This document shows, one piece after another, positions 41,477 through 50,396 of a DNA stretch of 64,000 nt (the stretch's first letter is position 1; the number at the start of each line of letters is the position of its first letter). The notes below the pieces were generated by a model. The model ran no database searches. It was given only the letters and a program-made list of their open reading frames with translations, and had not been told where the DNA came from. This stretch comes from Paenibacillus contaminans (GTDB taxonomy: Bacteria; Bacillota; Bacilli; Paenibacillales; NBRC-103111). The position numbers and the translations under genes were made by a program. The stretch is taken from contig NZ_QMFB01000010.1 in the NCBI RefSeq assembly GCF_003285015.1, positions 24,024-88,023 on the forward strand. The letters are read 5' to 3'.

Positions 41477-42976
41477 GTGAAGCTGAACGAAGCGGCGGCG
41501 CTTTTGCCTGTAAAGAGACTGATTGGGGATGGAACGATTGAAATTACGGGACTGAAGATCGACTCGCACTTGGTTCAAGCGGGCGATCTTTACTTGTGCG
41601 CGCCGACTCCTCCGAATTTAAAGTTCAAAGACCGCCATCAATTCGCCGGCGACGCCGTGGCGAACGGCGCTGCCGCGCTGCTCTGCGAGCGCGAGCTGGA
41701 TTTGAACGTTCCCATGCTGATCGTGCCGGATGTCCGGTACGCCATGGCGGTCATTGCGAATCAACTGTACGGCTACCCTAGCCGGGAGCTGCAAGTAATA
41801 GGCGTGACGGGCACGAACGGCAAGACGACGACGGCTCATCTGATTGAGCATATCGTCAGAGAGCAAGGCTTCCGTACGGGCTTAATGGGCAGTCTGGGGC
41901 TGAAAATCGGCGGCGAAACGTCCGAATACGAAGGCAATACCCCGGAGAGTCCGGAGCTGCAGCGGAATTTCCGGCGGATGATTGATGCCAAAACCGATTA
42001 TTGCGTCATGGAAGTATCTTCGCACGGCTTGCAGCTTGGCCGCGTGCTCGGCACGCGTTTCCGCACGGCCGTATTTACGAATTTGACGCAGGATCATCTC
42101 GATTTTCATGTTACGATGGACGGTTACCGCGAAGCGAAAGGCTTGTTCTTCTCGAGGCTGGGCAATGAATTTTCGCCGGATCCGAAGGAACGCAAATATG
42201 CGGTACTGAATGCGGACGATCCGGCCTCCGTTTATTTTGCGTCCGTGACGCCCGCTCAGGTGATCACTTACGGCATTGCCGGCGATGCCGACGTTCGCGC
42301 GGACAACATTCGCATGTCGGCGCGGGGCATGACGTTCCGCGTGAGCAGCTTTGCCGGCGTCGCGGACATGTCGCTTAAGCTAGTCGGCAATTTCAACGTC
42401 TACAATGCGCTTGCCGCAATTGCGGCGGCTCTCGTCGAAGGGATTCCGCTCGAACATATTCGTCGGAGCCTGGAGACCATGCCGGTGGTGGACGGCAGGA
42501 TGGAAACGATCGACGAAGGCCAGCCGTTTCTTGTGGCCGTCGATTACGCGCATACGCCTGACGGCGTGGAAAATGCCCTTTCGACGATCAAGGCATTCGC
42601 CGAAGCGCGCATCATAACCGTTTTCGGCTGCGGCGGCGACCGCGACAAGACCAAACGGCCGATCATGGGAAGCATCGCCGCGCGGTACAGCGACTACGTG
42701 TTCGTTACTTCCGACAATCCGCGCACCGAAGACCCGGAGGCGATTTTGCTCGATATCGAGAAAGGGCTGCAGGAAACGGATTACCCGGCGGACCGGTACG
42801 AGCTTTTGGCGGATAGGCGCGAAGCGATTAAAAAGGCTATTGAAATGGCAAGCCCCGGCGATGTAGTATTGATTGCGGGAAAAGGTCATGAAACCTACCA
42901 AATCATCGGCGGCGTCTCGCATCATTTCGACGACCGCGAGGAAGCCAGGGAAGCGATAAGGGGACGGAACGAATGA
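41477..42976 (+). CDS. murE: UDP-MurNAc-tripeptide synthetase (meso-DAP adding)
   Basis: The 499-residue ligase has the ATP-binding loop VTGTNGKTTTAHLIEHI, the EVSSHGL motif and the substrate motif DNPR (TSDNPRTEDP) that marks meso-diaminopimelate specificity. It adds DAP to UDP-MurNAc-L-Ala-D-Glu in the cytoplasm. GTG at 41477 follows GAGGGGG by eight bases. Its last four bases overlap the start of murF, so both are translated together. Confidence 0.95.
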   Translation: MKLNEAAALLPVKRLIGDGTIEITGLKIDSHLVQAGDLYLCAPTPPNLKFKDRHQFAGDAVANGAAALLCERELDLNVPMLIVPDVRYAMAVIANQLYGYPSRELQVIGVTGTNGKTTTAHLIEHIVREQGFRTGLMGSLGLKIGGETSEYEGNTPESPELQRNFRRMIDAKTDYCVMEVSSHGLQLGRVLGTRFRTAVFTNLTQDHLDFHVTMDGYREAKGLFFSRLGNEFSPDPKERKYAVLNADDPASVYFASVTPAQVITYGIAGDADVRADNIRMSARGMTFRVSSFAGVADMSLKLVGNFNVYNALAAIAAALVEGIPLEHIRRSLETMPVVDGRMETIDEGQPFLVAVDYAHTPDGVENALSTIKAFAEARIITVFGCGGDRDKTKRPIMGSIAARYSDYVFVTSDNPRTEDPEAILLDIEKGLQETDYPADRYELLADRREAIKKAIEMASPGDVVLIAGKGHETYQIIGGVSHHFDDREEAREAIRGRNE

Positions 42977-44388
42977 TAATACGCACTTGCGGACAAATCG
43001 CGCAAATGGTCGGAGCCGGTTTGACGGATGCCGGAAATCCGTCCGGCGAAGACTTTACGGAAACCGTCGTGAAAGGCGTCTGCTTCGATACGCGGAAAAT
43101 TCAGCCCGGCAATTTATTCGTGCCGCTCATCGGCCAGCGGGACGGCCACGATTACGTGCTGGAGGCGCTTGCTCAAGGCGCGGCCGCGGCACTGTGGCAA
43201 ATCGGCCGGCCCAAGCCGGAGGAAGGCTTGCCGCTTATCGAGGTGGAGGATACGCTTGAAGCGCTGCAGAAGCTCGCTCATGCGTACCGGAGCGAGCTTC
43301 CCGTTCGCATAGTCGGAATCACGGGAAGCAATGGCAAAACGACGACGAAGGATTTGCTCGCATCGCTGCTAGGAACGACGTATAACGTTCATAAAACGGC
43401 AGGCAATTTGAACAATCATATCGGTCTTCCGATGACGCTGCTGGAAATGGATGAGCGGACGGAAATGGCCGTTCTGGAAATGGGCATGAGCGGCCGGGGC
43501 GAAATCGAGCTGCTTTCGAGAATTGCCGAGCCCGAAGCTGCAATCGTTACGAATATCGGGGAGTCGCATCTGCTCCAGCTCGGCTCGAGGGAAGAAATCG
43601 CGAGGGCTAAAACGGAAATTTTGAGCGGGCTGAAGCCGGACGGCTTCTTCGTGTATAACGGCGACGAGCCGCTGATCGAGCGCTTGATGCCCGAAATGCC
43701 GCAGCCTTCCTCGATGCTTAGGTACAGGTTCGGAGCATCCGACAGCAACGATATTTATCCGGTCGGCGTTATGCAGGACGGAGATGGCACGCATTTTCAA
43801 ACGAATTTGCCGGGAGCGCGCAGCTTGTTTGTGCCGCTGCTCGGGCTTCATAATGTCGTCAACGCGCTTGCCGCGATCGCGGTTGCGAAGTTTATGGGCG
43901 TCAGCGACGACGAAATCGAGCAAGGGCTCAAAGTCGTCGAGCTCACAAGTATGAGGATCGAGCCTGTCAAGCTGAAAAGCGGGGTTTTGGTGCTCAATGA
44001 CGCCTACAATGCCAGTCCGACTTCGATGCAGGCGGGGCTTGCCCTTCTGACGGATTTAAAAGGGTATTCACGTAAATTCGCGATACTTGGCGATATGCTG
44101 GAGCTTGGTTCGCGCGAAGAGGAATTTCACCGCGAAATCGGCAGGGCGCTCGAGCCGGAAACCGTTGACGGCGTCTTTACTTACGGGCGGCTCGCCCGGT
44201 ACGTTGCGGAAGAAGCGGCTAAGCGGCTCGGCGAAGACAAGGTTCAAGCGTTTGACGACAAGGCGGAATTGATCCGCAAGCTGCGGGGACTGCTTAAGGA
44301 AGGCGACGCCGTTTTCGTGAAAGGCTCGCGGGGCATGCGTCTGGAGGAAGTCGTTGCCGCGCTGAAGTCGGAGGATGAAGCGGTTTGA
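42973..44388 (+). CDS. murF: UDP-MurNAc-tripeptide:D-Ala-D-Ala ligase
   Basis: The 471-residue ligase has the ATP loop ITGSNGKTTTKDLLASLLG, LEMGMSGRGEIE and NDAYNASPTSMQAGLALL, all typical of MurF. It completes the pentapeptide with D-Ala-D-Ala. It overlaps murE by four bases (ATGA). In B. subtilis murF lies outside the dcw cluster; here it has the ancestral position between murE and mraY. Confidence 0.95.
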   Translation: MIIRTCGQIAQMVGAGLTDAGNPSGEDFTETVVKGVCFDTRKIQPGNLFVPLIGQRDGHDYVLEALAQGAAAALWQIGRPKPEEGLPLIEVEDTLEALQKLAHAYRSELPVRIVGITGSNGKTTTKDLLASLLGTTYNVHKTAGNLNNHIGLPMTLLEMDERTEMAVLEMGMSGRGEIELLSRIAEPEAAIVTNIGESHLLQLGSREEIARAKTEILSGLKPDGFFVYNGDEPLIERLMPEMPQPSSMLRYRFGASDSNDIYPVGVMQDGDGTHFQTNLPGARSLFVPLLGLHNVVNALAAIAVAKFMGVSDDEIEQGLKVVELTSMRIEPVKLKSGVLVLNDAYNASPTSMQAGLALLTDLKGYSRKFAILGDMLELGSREEEFHREIGRALEPETVDGVFTYGRLARYVAEEAAKRLGEDKVQAFDDKAELIRKLRGLLKEGDAVFVKGSRGMRLEEVVAALKSEDEAV

Positions 44389-44392
44389 CTTG

Positions 44393-44516
44393 GTTTATCG
44401 GAAAGTATATCGTGGAAGCGGCTCTAAACCTCGGTAAACGCGTCTGTCCTTAAGCGTATGCTTACGAAGTCGCTTTCTACGAAAGCGTTTAGGTCGACGC
44501 AGCCGTTTATCCTTGG
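44393..44516 (+). repeat. Longest plus-strand copy of the interspersed noncoding repeat
   Basis: Five bases after murF the blocks GTTTATCGGAAAGTATATCG, TGGAAGCGGCTCTAAACC, TCGGTAAACGCGTCTGTCCT and GCAGCCGTTTATCCTTGG occur in order, with a hairpin-forming stretch (GCTTTCTACGAAAGC) in between. The element fills most of the gap before mraY. Related copies lie at 279, 7161, 23492, 54479 and, on the minus strand, 56951-57123. Confidence 0.7.
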
Positions 44517-44604
44517 AAAGCTAGTGGGCTGCTGCGGCAAGCACGGACAGCAGCTCGAATAAATATATGCTAAACAATGCGAGAAATTTGCAAGGGGTGC
44601 CCTC

Positions 44605-45570
44605 ATGATTGATAGTAAAGAGATCCTGTTTCCGCTGGCAACCGCCTTCGTCTTGGCGCTGCTGGCGGGGCCGCTGCTCATACCGCTCTTGCGGAGGCTG
44701 AAGTTCGGCCAACAAATCCGCACGGACGGCCCGCAGGGCCATTTGAAGAAAAAAGGGACGCCGACGATGGGCGGCATCATCATCATGATGGCGCTGGCGG
44801 TAGCCGCGCTCCGTTTTGCCGATAAAGACAGCGAGCTTGTCGTACTTCTCGTCGCCTCGCTGGGCTACGGACTAATCGGATTTTTAGACGATTACATCAA
44901 AATATTGTTCAAGCGCTCGCTCGGCTTGACCGCCAGGCAGAAGCTGATCGGTCAACTGATCGTCTCCGCTATCGTGTGTTACTTTCTCATTCGGATGGGC
45001 CACTCGACGGACGTTCATATCCCGATCGCTAACGTCGACATCAAGTTCGGCTGGCTGTACTATCCGTTCGTCGCTTTCCTGATGCTGGCGACAAGCAACG
45101 GCGTCAATTTTACAGACGGCTTGGATGGACTTCTTGCAGGTACGAGCGCAATCGCTTTCGGCGCTTATGTCATAATCGCGGTTCAGAGTCACAGCCCGGA
45201 GACGGCGATTTTCTCTGCAGCCACGGTCGGCGCTGTGCTTGGCTTCCTCGTTTTTAACGCTCATCCGGCCAAGGTATTTATGGGCGACACGGGTTCGCTG
45301 GGGCTTGGCGGAGGACTCGCGGCCGCGGCCATTTTGACGAAGCAGGAAATGCTTCTCGCCGTTATCGGCGGCGTTTTTGCAATTGAAGTTTTGTCCGTCA
45401 TCATTCAAGTCACGTCCTTCAAGACAAGGGGCAAACGCGTATTCAAAATGAGCCCGATTCACCACCATTTCGAGCTGTCGGGATGGTCGGAGTGGCGGGT
45501 CGTCATCACGTTCTGGCTGACGGGGTTAGTACTTGCGGGAATCGGACTTTACGTAAACGAGGTGTTCTAA
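44605..45570 (+). CDS. mraY: Phospho-MurNAc-pentapeptide transferase
   Basis: The 321-residue membrane protein has about ten transmembrane helices and the MraY motifs GTPTMGGIIIM, GFLDDYIKILFKRSLGLTA, NGVNFTDGLDGLLAG and FMGDTGSLGLGG, with the catalytic aspartates in the DDY and NFTDGLDGL segments. It transfers phospho-MurNAc-pentapeptide to undecaprenyl phosphate, making lipid I. AAGGGG precedes the ATG by seven bases. Confidence 0.95.
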   Translation: MIDSKEILFPLATAFVLALLAGPLLIPLLRRLKFGQQIRTDGPQGHLKKKGTPTMGGIIIMMALAVAALRFADKDSELVVLLVASLGYGLIGFLDDYIKILFKRSLGLTARQKLIGQLIVSAIVCYFLIRMGHSTDVHIPIANVDIKFGWLYYPFVAFLMLATSNGVNFTDGLDGLLAGTSAIAFGAYVIIAVQSHSPETAIFSAATVGAVLGFLVFNAHPAKVFMGDTGSLGLGGGLAAAAILTKQEMLLAVIGGVFAIEVLSVIIQVTSFKTRGKRVFKMSPIHHHFELSGWSEWRVVITFWLTGLVLAGIGLYVNEVF

Positions 45571-45573
45571 CGC

Positions 45574-46962
45574 ATGATGCATCCGATGCATTACCGAGAC
45601 AAGCAAGTTGTCGTACTTGGGCTTGCCAAAAGCGGAGTCGCCGTAGCCAAGCTGTTTCACGAGCAAGGCGCGGCGGTAACCGTTAATGATAAAAAAGAGC
45701 GCGACGCATGCCCTGAAGCCGCCGAGTTAGAGGCTCTGGGTATTTCTGTTGTTTGCGGCGGTCATCCGCTGACGCTCATCCACGAGGGCGTTTCGCTCGT
45801 CGTCAAAAACCCGGGCATCCCCTACACGGCGGAGCCGGTGGCGCGGGCAACGGCGCTCGGTATCGAAATCGTGACCGAGGTGGAGGTCGCTTATCACATT
45901 TGCGAAGCGCCGATTATCGGGATTACCGGCTCGAACGGCAAAACGACAACGACGACGTTGATCGGTAACATGCTGGAAGCGGCGGGCCTCGCCCCGATCG
46001 TAGCCGGAAACATCGGCCGGTCACTGTGCGACGCTGCGGCAGAGGCGACCTCGGACAACCGGATGGTTGTCGAGCTGTCCAGTTTTCAGCTGAAAGGGAC
46101 ATCCGCATTCCGGCCGCATATCGCGTGCCTGCTTAACGTGTACCAGACCCATCTCGACTATCACGGCGGGATGGAAGATTACATCGATTCCAAGATCAAG
46201 CTGTTTGCGAATCAAACGGCTGAGGATGTTGCGGTCGTTAATGCGGACAATGACGTATGCCGTCGTCTGATACCAGACTTGAAGGCAAGGCTGCTTCCTA
46301 TCTCCATGTCGGAGGAGCTCGAATGCGGCGTTTATTTGCAGGAGAATACGATCGTCTGCCGTACGTTTGAAGGGGAAAAGGTTCCCGTGCTTCCGGCGGG
46401 CGAGCTGGGCATTCCAGGCAGGCATAACGTGCAAAATGCGCTTGCGGCCACTGCGGTCGCTTACGCGGCGGGCGTCCCATTCGAAACGATCGCGAAGGTG
46501 CTGCGCGCTTTCCGCGGCGTCGAACATCGGCTTGAATTCGTGGCAGGAAGAGACGGCGTTACCTATATAAACGGATCGAAGGCGACGAATCCGGCCGCGA
46601 CCATTATGGACATCGAAGCGTTCGCGCAGCCGATCGTCCTGATCGCCGGCGGACTGGACCGCGGAATGGACTATATGGAGCTGCTTCCGTATTTCGAGAA
46701 CCGGATCAAGGCGGTCGTAACGATCGGCGAAACCCGCGAAAAAATAAACCGCGTCGCGGCGCTGGCAGGACTACAGGCGGTGAAAAGCGTCGATAATGCT
46801 AACACTCCCGCCGACGCTCTGAATGAAGCCGTACGCATTGCGAGCGGCTTGGCGGAGTCTGGTGATGTCGTACTGCTGTCTCCGGCGTGTGCAAGTTGGG
46901 ACATGTTTGCTTCTTATGAGGAAAGGGGACGCATTTTTAAGCAGTCCGTGCATAACCTGTAA
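45574..46962 (+). CDS. murD: UDP-MurNAc-L-alanine:D-glutamate ligase
   Basis: The 462-residue ligase has an N-terminal Rossmann-like domain (VVVLGLAKSGVAVAKLF), the ATP loop ITGSNGKTTTTTLIGNML, and the C-terminal GGLDRGMDYMEL and LSPACASWDMF motifs of MurD. It adds D-glutamate to UDP-MurNAc-L-Ala. ATG at 45574 lies three bases after the mraY stop, with a GAGGTG site inside mraY. Confidence 0.95.
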   Translation: MMHPMHYRDKQVVVLGLAKSGVAVAKLFHEQGAAVTVNDKKERDACPEAAELEALGISVVCGGHPLTLIHEGVSLVVKNPGIPYTAEPVARATALGIEIVTEVEVAYHICEAPIIGITGSNGKTTTTTLIGNMLEAAGLAPIVAGNIGRSLCDAAAEATSDNRMVVELSSFQLKGTSAFRPHIACLLNVYQTHLDYHGGMEDYIDSKIKLFANQTAEDVAVVNADNDVCRRLIPDLKARLLPISMSEELECGVYLQENTIVCRTFEGEKVPVLPAGELGIPGRHNVQNALAATAVAYAAGVPFETIAKVLRAFRGVEHRLEFVAGRDGVTYINGSKATNPAATIMDIEAFAQPIVLIAGGLDRGMDYMELLPYFENRIKAVVTIGETREKINRVAALAGLQAVKSVDNANTPADALNEAVRIASGLAESGDVVLLSPACASWDMFASYEERGRIFKQSVHNL

Positions 46963-47007
46963 CAAGGGGGAGCTTGTCCCCACTTTTGTTGCAAGGGGTG
47001 CCTGGCT

Positions 47008-48105
47008 ATGGGCAAATCGCGTTCTCTTCCGGATCCTATTATGCTATTGTCTACCGTTCTGCTTCTGGCGATAGGCATCATTATGGTTTACAGCGCCAGC
47101 GCGGTGCTGTCTTTCCGGGAGTTCGGAGATGCTTATTATTACTTGAAGCGTCAGCTGTTGTTTGCCGCGCTCGGCGGCGTTGCGATGGTCGTCATGATGA
47201 ACGTAGACTATTGGGTTTGGCGAAAATACGCCAAGCTTGCGCTGATCATCGGCTTCGTGATGCTGCTTATCGTGCTGGTTCCGGGCATAGGCGTCGTTCG
47301 CGGCGGCGCGAGAAGCTGGCTCGGCATCGCGTCGTTCGGCATTCAGCCGTCCGAGTTTATGAAGATGTGCGTCATCTTGTTTCTTGCGAAGCTGTTGTCC
47401 GAGGATAACGTTCAGATTACGAACTTTACCCGCGGCCTTATGCCGCCGCTCGCGATCGTCGGCGTAACGTTCGGGCTCATCATGCTTCAGCCGGACCTTG
47501 GCACGGGTGCCGTTCTGGTGGGTGCCTCGCTGCTGATCATTTATACGGCCGGCGCACGGATCGCTCACTTGGTCGGTCTCGCGATGATCGGCGTGGTAGG
47601 CCTCATCGGGCTCGTGCTGGCGGAGCCTTACCGGATGAAACGCATTACCGGCTTTCTCGATCCGTGGCAGGATCCGCTCGGCGTCGGCTATCAAGCGATC
47701 CAATCGCTGTATGCGGTAGGTCCGGGCGGTTTGGTAGGATTGGGACTCGGCATGAGCAGGCAAAAATACAGCTATCTGCCGGAGCCGCAAACGGATTTTA
47801 TTTTTTCGATTATCGGCGAGGAGCTCGGCTTTATCGGAGGAACGCTTCTTTTGGCCTTGTTTACGCTGCTCGTATGGCGCGGACTTCGGACGGCCATAAC
47901 GGCTCCCGACACGTTCGGCAGCCTGCTGGCGGTCGGCATTACCGGGATGGTCGCCGTACAGGTGATCATTAACATCGGCGTCGTCATCGGGATGTTTCCG
48001 GTTACCGGCATTACGCTGCCGCTAATTAGCTACGGAGGTTCTTCTTTAACGCTCATGCTGACTTCACTCGGCATATTACTTAACATTTCTCGATACGCGA
48101 GGTGA
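47008..48105 (+). CDS. spoVE: SEDS-family polymerase SpoVE (FtsW/RodA family)
   Basis: The 365-residue membrane protein has about ten transmembrane helices and the SEDS motifs GGARSWLGIASFGIQPSEF, LMLQPDLGTGAVL, SRQKYSYLPEPQTDFIFSII and TLPLISYGGSS. Proteins of this family polymerise glycan strands with a partner class B PBP. Its place between murD and murG matches spoVE of B. subtilis, the partner of SpoVD in cortex synthesis; whether it also serves as the division FtsW cannot be told. AAGGGG precedes the ATG. Confidence 0.9.
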   Translation: MGKSRSLPDPIMLLSTVLLLAIGIIMVYSASAVLSFREFGDAYYYLKRQLLFAALGGVAMVVMMNVDYWVWRKYAKLALIIGFVMLLIVLVPGIGVVRGGARSWLGIASFGIQPSEFMKMCVILFLAKLLSEDNVQITNFTRGLMPPLAIVGVTFGLIMLQPDLGTGAVLVGASLLIIYTAGARIAHLVGLAMIGVVGLIGLVLAEPYRMKRITGFLDPWQDPLGVGYQAIQSLYAVGPGGLVGLGLGMSRQKYSYLPEPQTDFIFSIIGEELGFIGGTLLLALFTLLVWRGLRTAITAPDTFGSLLAVGITGMVAVQVIINIGVVIGMFPVTGITLPLISYGGSSLTLMLTSLGILLNISRYAR

Positions 48106-48112
48106 CGGTGGC

Positions 48113-49237
48113 TTGAAAAAAATCGTCTTCACCGGAGGAGGTTCGGCGGGTCATGTGACGCCGAACCTTGCGCTTATTTCCGCCCTGCGGCAAAAGGGCT
48201 GGGAAGCGTCATACATAGGCTCCGCCGACGGCATAGAAAAGCAGATTATCGATGAAGCGGGCATTCCGTTTCACCACATTTCATCCGGCAAGCTGCGGCG
48301 TTATTTCGACTTGAAAAATATGAAAGACCCTTTCAAAGTGTTGAAGGGCGTCTGGGATTCCTATAAGCTATTAAAAAAGCTGAAGCCGAGCATCGTATTT
48401 TCCAAAGGGGGCTTCGTTTCCGTCCCCGTAGTCGTTGCGGGCTGGATGCGCGGCATTCCCGTAATCATTCATGAATCGGACATGACGCCGGGGCTGGCCA
48501 ACAAGCTGTCCGTGCCGTTCGCCCGCAAGGTGTGCGTAACGTTTCCCGAAACGTTGTCTCTGGCAGCCAAGAAAAGCTCGGCCGCAGGCGGCAGCGGCAG
48601 TCAGGCTTCTGACGAAGGCGGCAAAGCCGTCTTGACCGGCCTGCCCATCCGCAGCGAGCTGCAGGCGGGATCCGCGGAGCGGGGGCGCAGCTTATGCGAT
48701 TTTACGCGATCGAAGCCCGTGCTGCTCGTAATGGGCGGCAGCCTCGGAGCCAAGGCGATTAACGAGGCGGTCCGCGCGAAGCTGCAAAGCTTGCTGCAGC
48801 GTTTTCAGATCGTACATATTTGCGGCAAGGGCAACCTCGATGCGTCTCTCGAAGGGTTGCGCGGATACCGCCAATTCGAATATGTGAACAAAGAGCTGCC
48901 TGATTTGCTGGCGATGACCGATATTGTCATATCCCGTGCGGGCGCGACGTCGATCTGCGAATTTTTGGCGCTGCAAAAGCCGATGGTGCTTATTCCGCTG
49001 ACGCGGCAAGCGAGCAGAGGGGACCAGATCGTAAATGCGGCATCGTTCGAGAAGTCCGGCTACGGGCGCGTCCTGCCCGAGGAACAAGCGACCGCAGATA
49101 CCCTGCATGCGCTGGTGACGGAAGTATACGAGCACCGCAAGGATTACACGGAACGAATGGCGCGTTCGCAGGTGAAGGACGGCGTCGGCGCAATCGTCGA
49201 GCTGATCGAGACCGAGTCGCTTCCGTCCCGCCGATAG
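48113..49237 (+). CDS. murG: UDP-GlcNAc transferase MurG
   Basis: The 374-residue glycosyltransferase has the N-terminal GGGSAGHVTPNLAL loop, IVFSKGGFVSVPVV, IHESDMTPGLANKL, VMGGSLGAKAIN and ISRAGATSICEF. It converts lipid I to lipid II at the inner membrane face. Residues about 153-172 form a Ser/Gly/Lys-rich insertion in the interdomain region. TTG at 48113 follows GAGGTG by eight bases and lies eight bases after spoVE. Confidence 0.94.
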   Translation: MKKIVFTGGGSAGHVTPNLALISALRQKGWEASYIGSADGIEKQIIDEAGIPFHHISSGKLRRYFDLKNMKDPFKVLKGVWDSYKLLKKLKPSIVFSKGGFVSVPVVVAGWMRGIPVIIHESDMTPGLANKLSVPFARKVCVTFPETLSLAAKKSSAAGGSGSQASDEGGKAVLTGLPIRSELQAGSAERGRSLCDFTRSKPVLLVMGGSLGAKAINEAVRAKLQSLLQRFQIVHICGKGNLDASLEGLRGYRQFEYVNKELPDLLAMTDIVISRAGATSICEFLALQKPMVLIPLTRQASRGDQIVNAASFEKSGYGRVLPEEQATADTLHALVTEVYEHRKDYTERMARSQVKDGVGAIVELIETESLPSRR

Positions 49238-49322
49238 GCAGCGTTCCGGAGGGAATTCGGAGCGTATTCCGCTTGCGTTGCAAGTCATCTCCCGCTAGGC
49301 GGAGATTGCGTTATATAGGCGA

Positions 49323-49351
49323 TTGTCACACTCTCGCCGCTTTTACATAAA
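49323..49351 (+). promoter_or_regulatory. Possible sigma-A promoter before murB
   Basis: TTGTCA (49323-49328) and CATAAA (49346-49351) are 17 bases apart. A TATAAC further down at 49358 is an alternative -10 without a matching -35. The 189-base gap between murG and murB makes an internal promoter likely. Confidence 0.4.
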
Positions 49352-49426
49352 CTACACTATAACCGTGACAGACATCTGGGATGCATGCGAAACCGCCCAC
49401 GTTGTTCTGTAAAGGAGGTTGATCCC

Positions 49427-50332
49427 ATGCAACAGGTAATAGCGGAATTGCAGGAGGCCGGCGTCGGCGATATTAAGCTCGGCGCGCCGATGGCGCCGTA
49501 CACGACCTGGGAAATCGGAGGACCTGCCGACGTGCTGCTCGTTCCGCAAACGAAAGAACAGCTGGTCGGTGCGGTCAAATTGCTGTACCGGCATCAAACG
49601 CCATGGTTCGTTCTTGGACGCGGCTCCAACTTGCTCGTTGCGGACAAAGGCATTCGCGGCGTCGTCATTAAACTCGGTCCGGCACTCGATTATGCGCGAT
49701 TCGACGGCAACCTCGTCCATGCCGGAGGTGCGCATTCGTTCATCGTCCTGACGGTGAAGGCCAGCAAACAGGGGTTAACCGGCTTGGAATTCGCAGGGGG
49801 CATTCCAGGCAGCGTCGGAGGCGCCGTTTACATGAACGCGGGGGCGCACGGGTCTGATGTGTCACGCATACTCAAACAAGCGGAAGTGATGTTGGATACG
49901 GGAGAACTCGTCATCATGACGAAAGACGACCTGCAGTACGCTTACCGCCATTCCGTTCTGCACCGGCTGCCGGGCATCGTCACGGAAGCGGTCTTCGAGC
50001 TCGCTTACGGAGACAGGACCGAGATTGCCGGAACGCTTGCGGCGTATAAGGACCGCCGAATGCGGACGCAGCCTCTCAGCCTGCCTTGCGCCGGCAGCGT
50101 ATTCCGGAATCCGGAAAATCATCATGCCGCGAAGCTGATCGAAGAGGCCGGCCTGAAAGGAACGCGAATCGGGGGAGCGGAAGTGTCTACGCTGCACGCC
50201 AATTTTATGATTAACACCGGTCAAGCGACGGCAAACGACATTCTGGCGCTGATGAAGCACGTGCAGGAGCGCGTGTTCGAGAAGTTTGGCGTGCAGCTCG
50301 TACCGGAAGTGCTCAAGGTGGGCGAATTTTAA
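49427..50332 (+). CDS. murB: UDP-N-acetylenolpyruvoylglucosamine reductase
   Basis: The 301-residue flavoprotein has the FAD-binding segments LGRGSNLLVADKGIRG and GGIPGSVGGAVYMNAGAHG and the catalytic serine region LPCAGSVFRNP, as in MurB. It reduces the enolpyruvyl group made by MurA, giving UDP-MurNAc. ATG at 49427 follows AAAGGAGG by eight bases. It is followed directly by murA, so both committed steps are encoded side by side. Confidence 0.95.
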   Translation: MQQVIAELQEAGVGDIKLGAPMAPYTTWEIGGPADVLLVPQTKEQLVGAVKLLYRHQTPWFVLGRGSNLLVADKGIRGVVIKLGPALDYARFDGNLVHAGGAHSFIVLTVKASKQGLTGLEFAGGIPGSVGGAVYMNAGAHGSDVSRILKQAEVMLDTGELVIMTKDDLQYAYRHSVLHRLPGIVTEAVFELAYGDRTEIAGTLAAYKDRRMRTQPLSLPCAGSVFRNPENHHAAKLIEEAGLKGTRIGGAEVSTLHANFMINTGQATANDILALMKHVQERVFEKFGVQLVPEVLKVGEF

Positions 50333-50396
50333 AAAAGGCGGAAAGCCTCCGTTGACTACGTTTCGTTTGCTTCCGAATCGACCTGGAGGTGAAACA

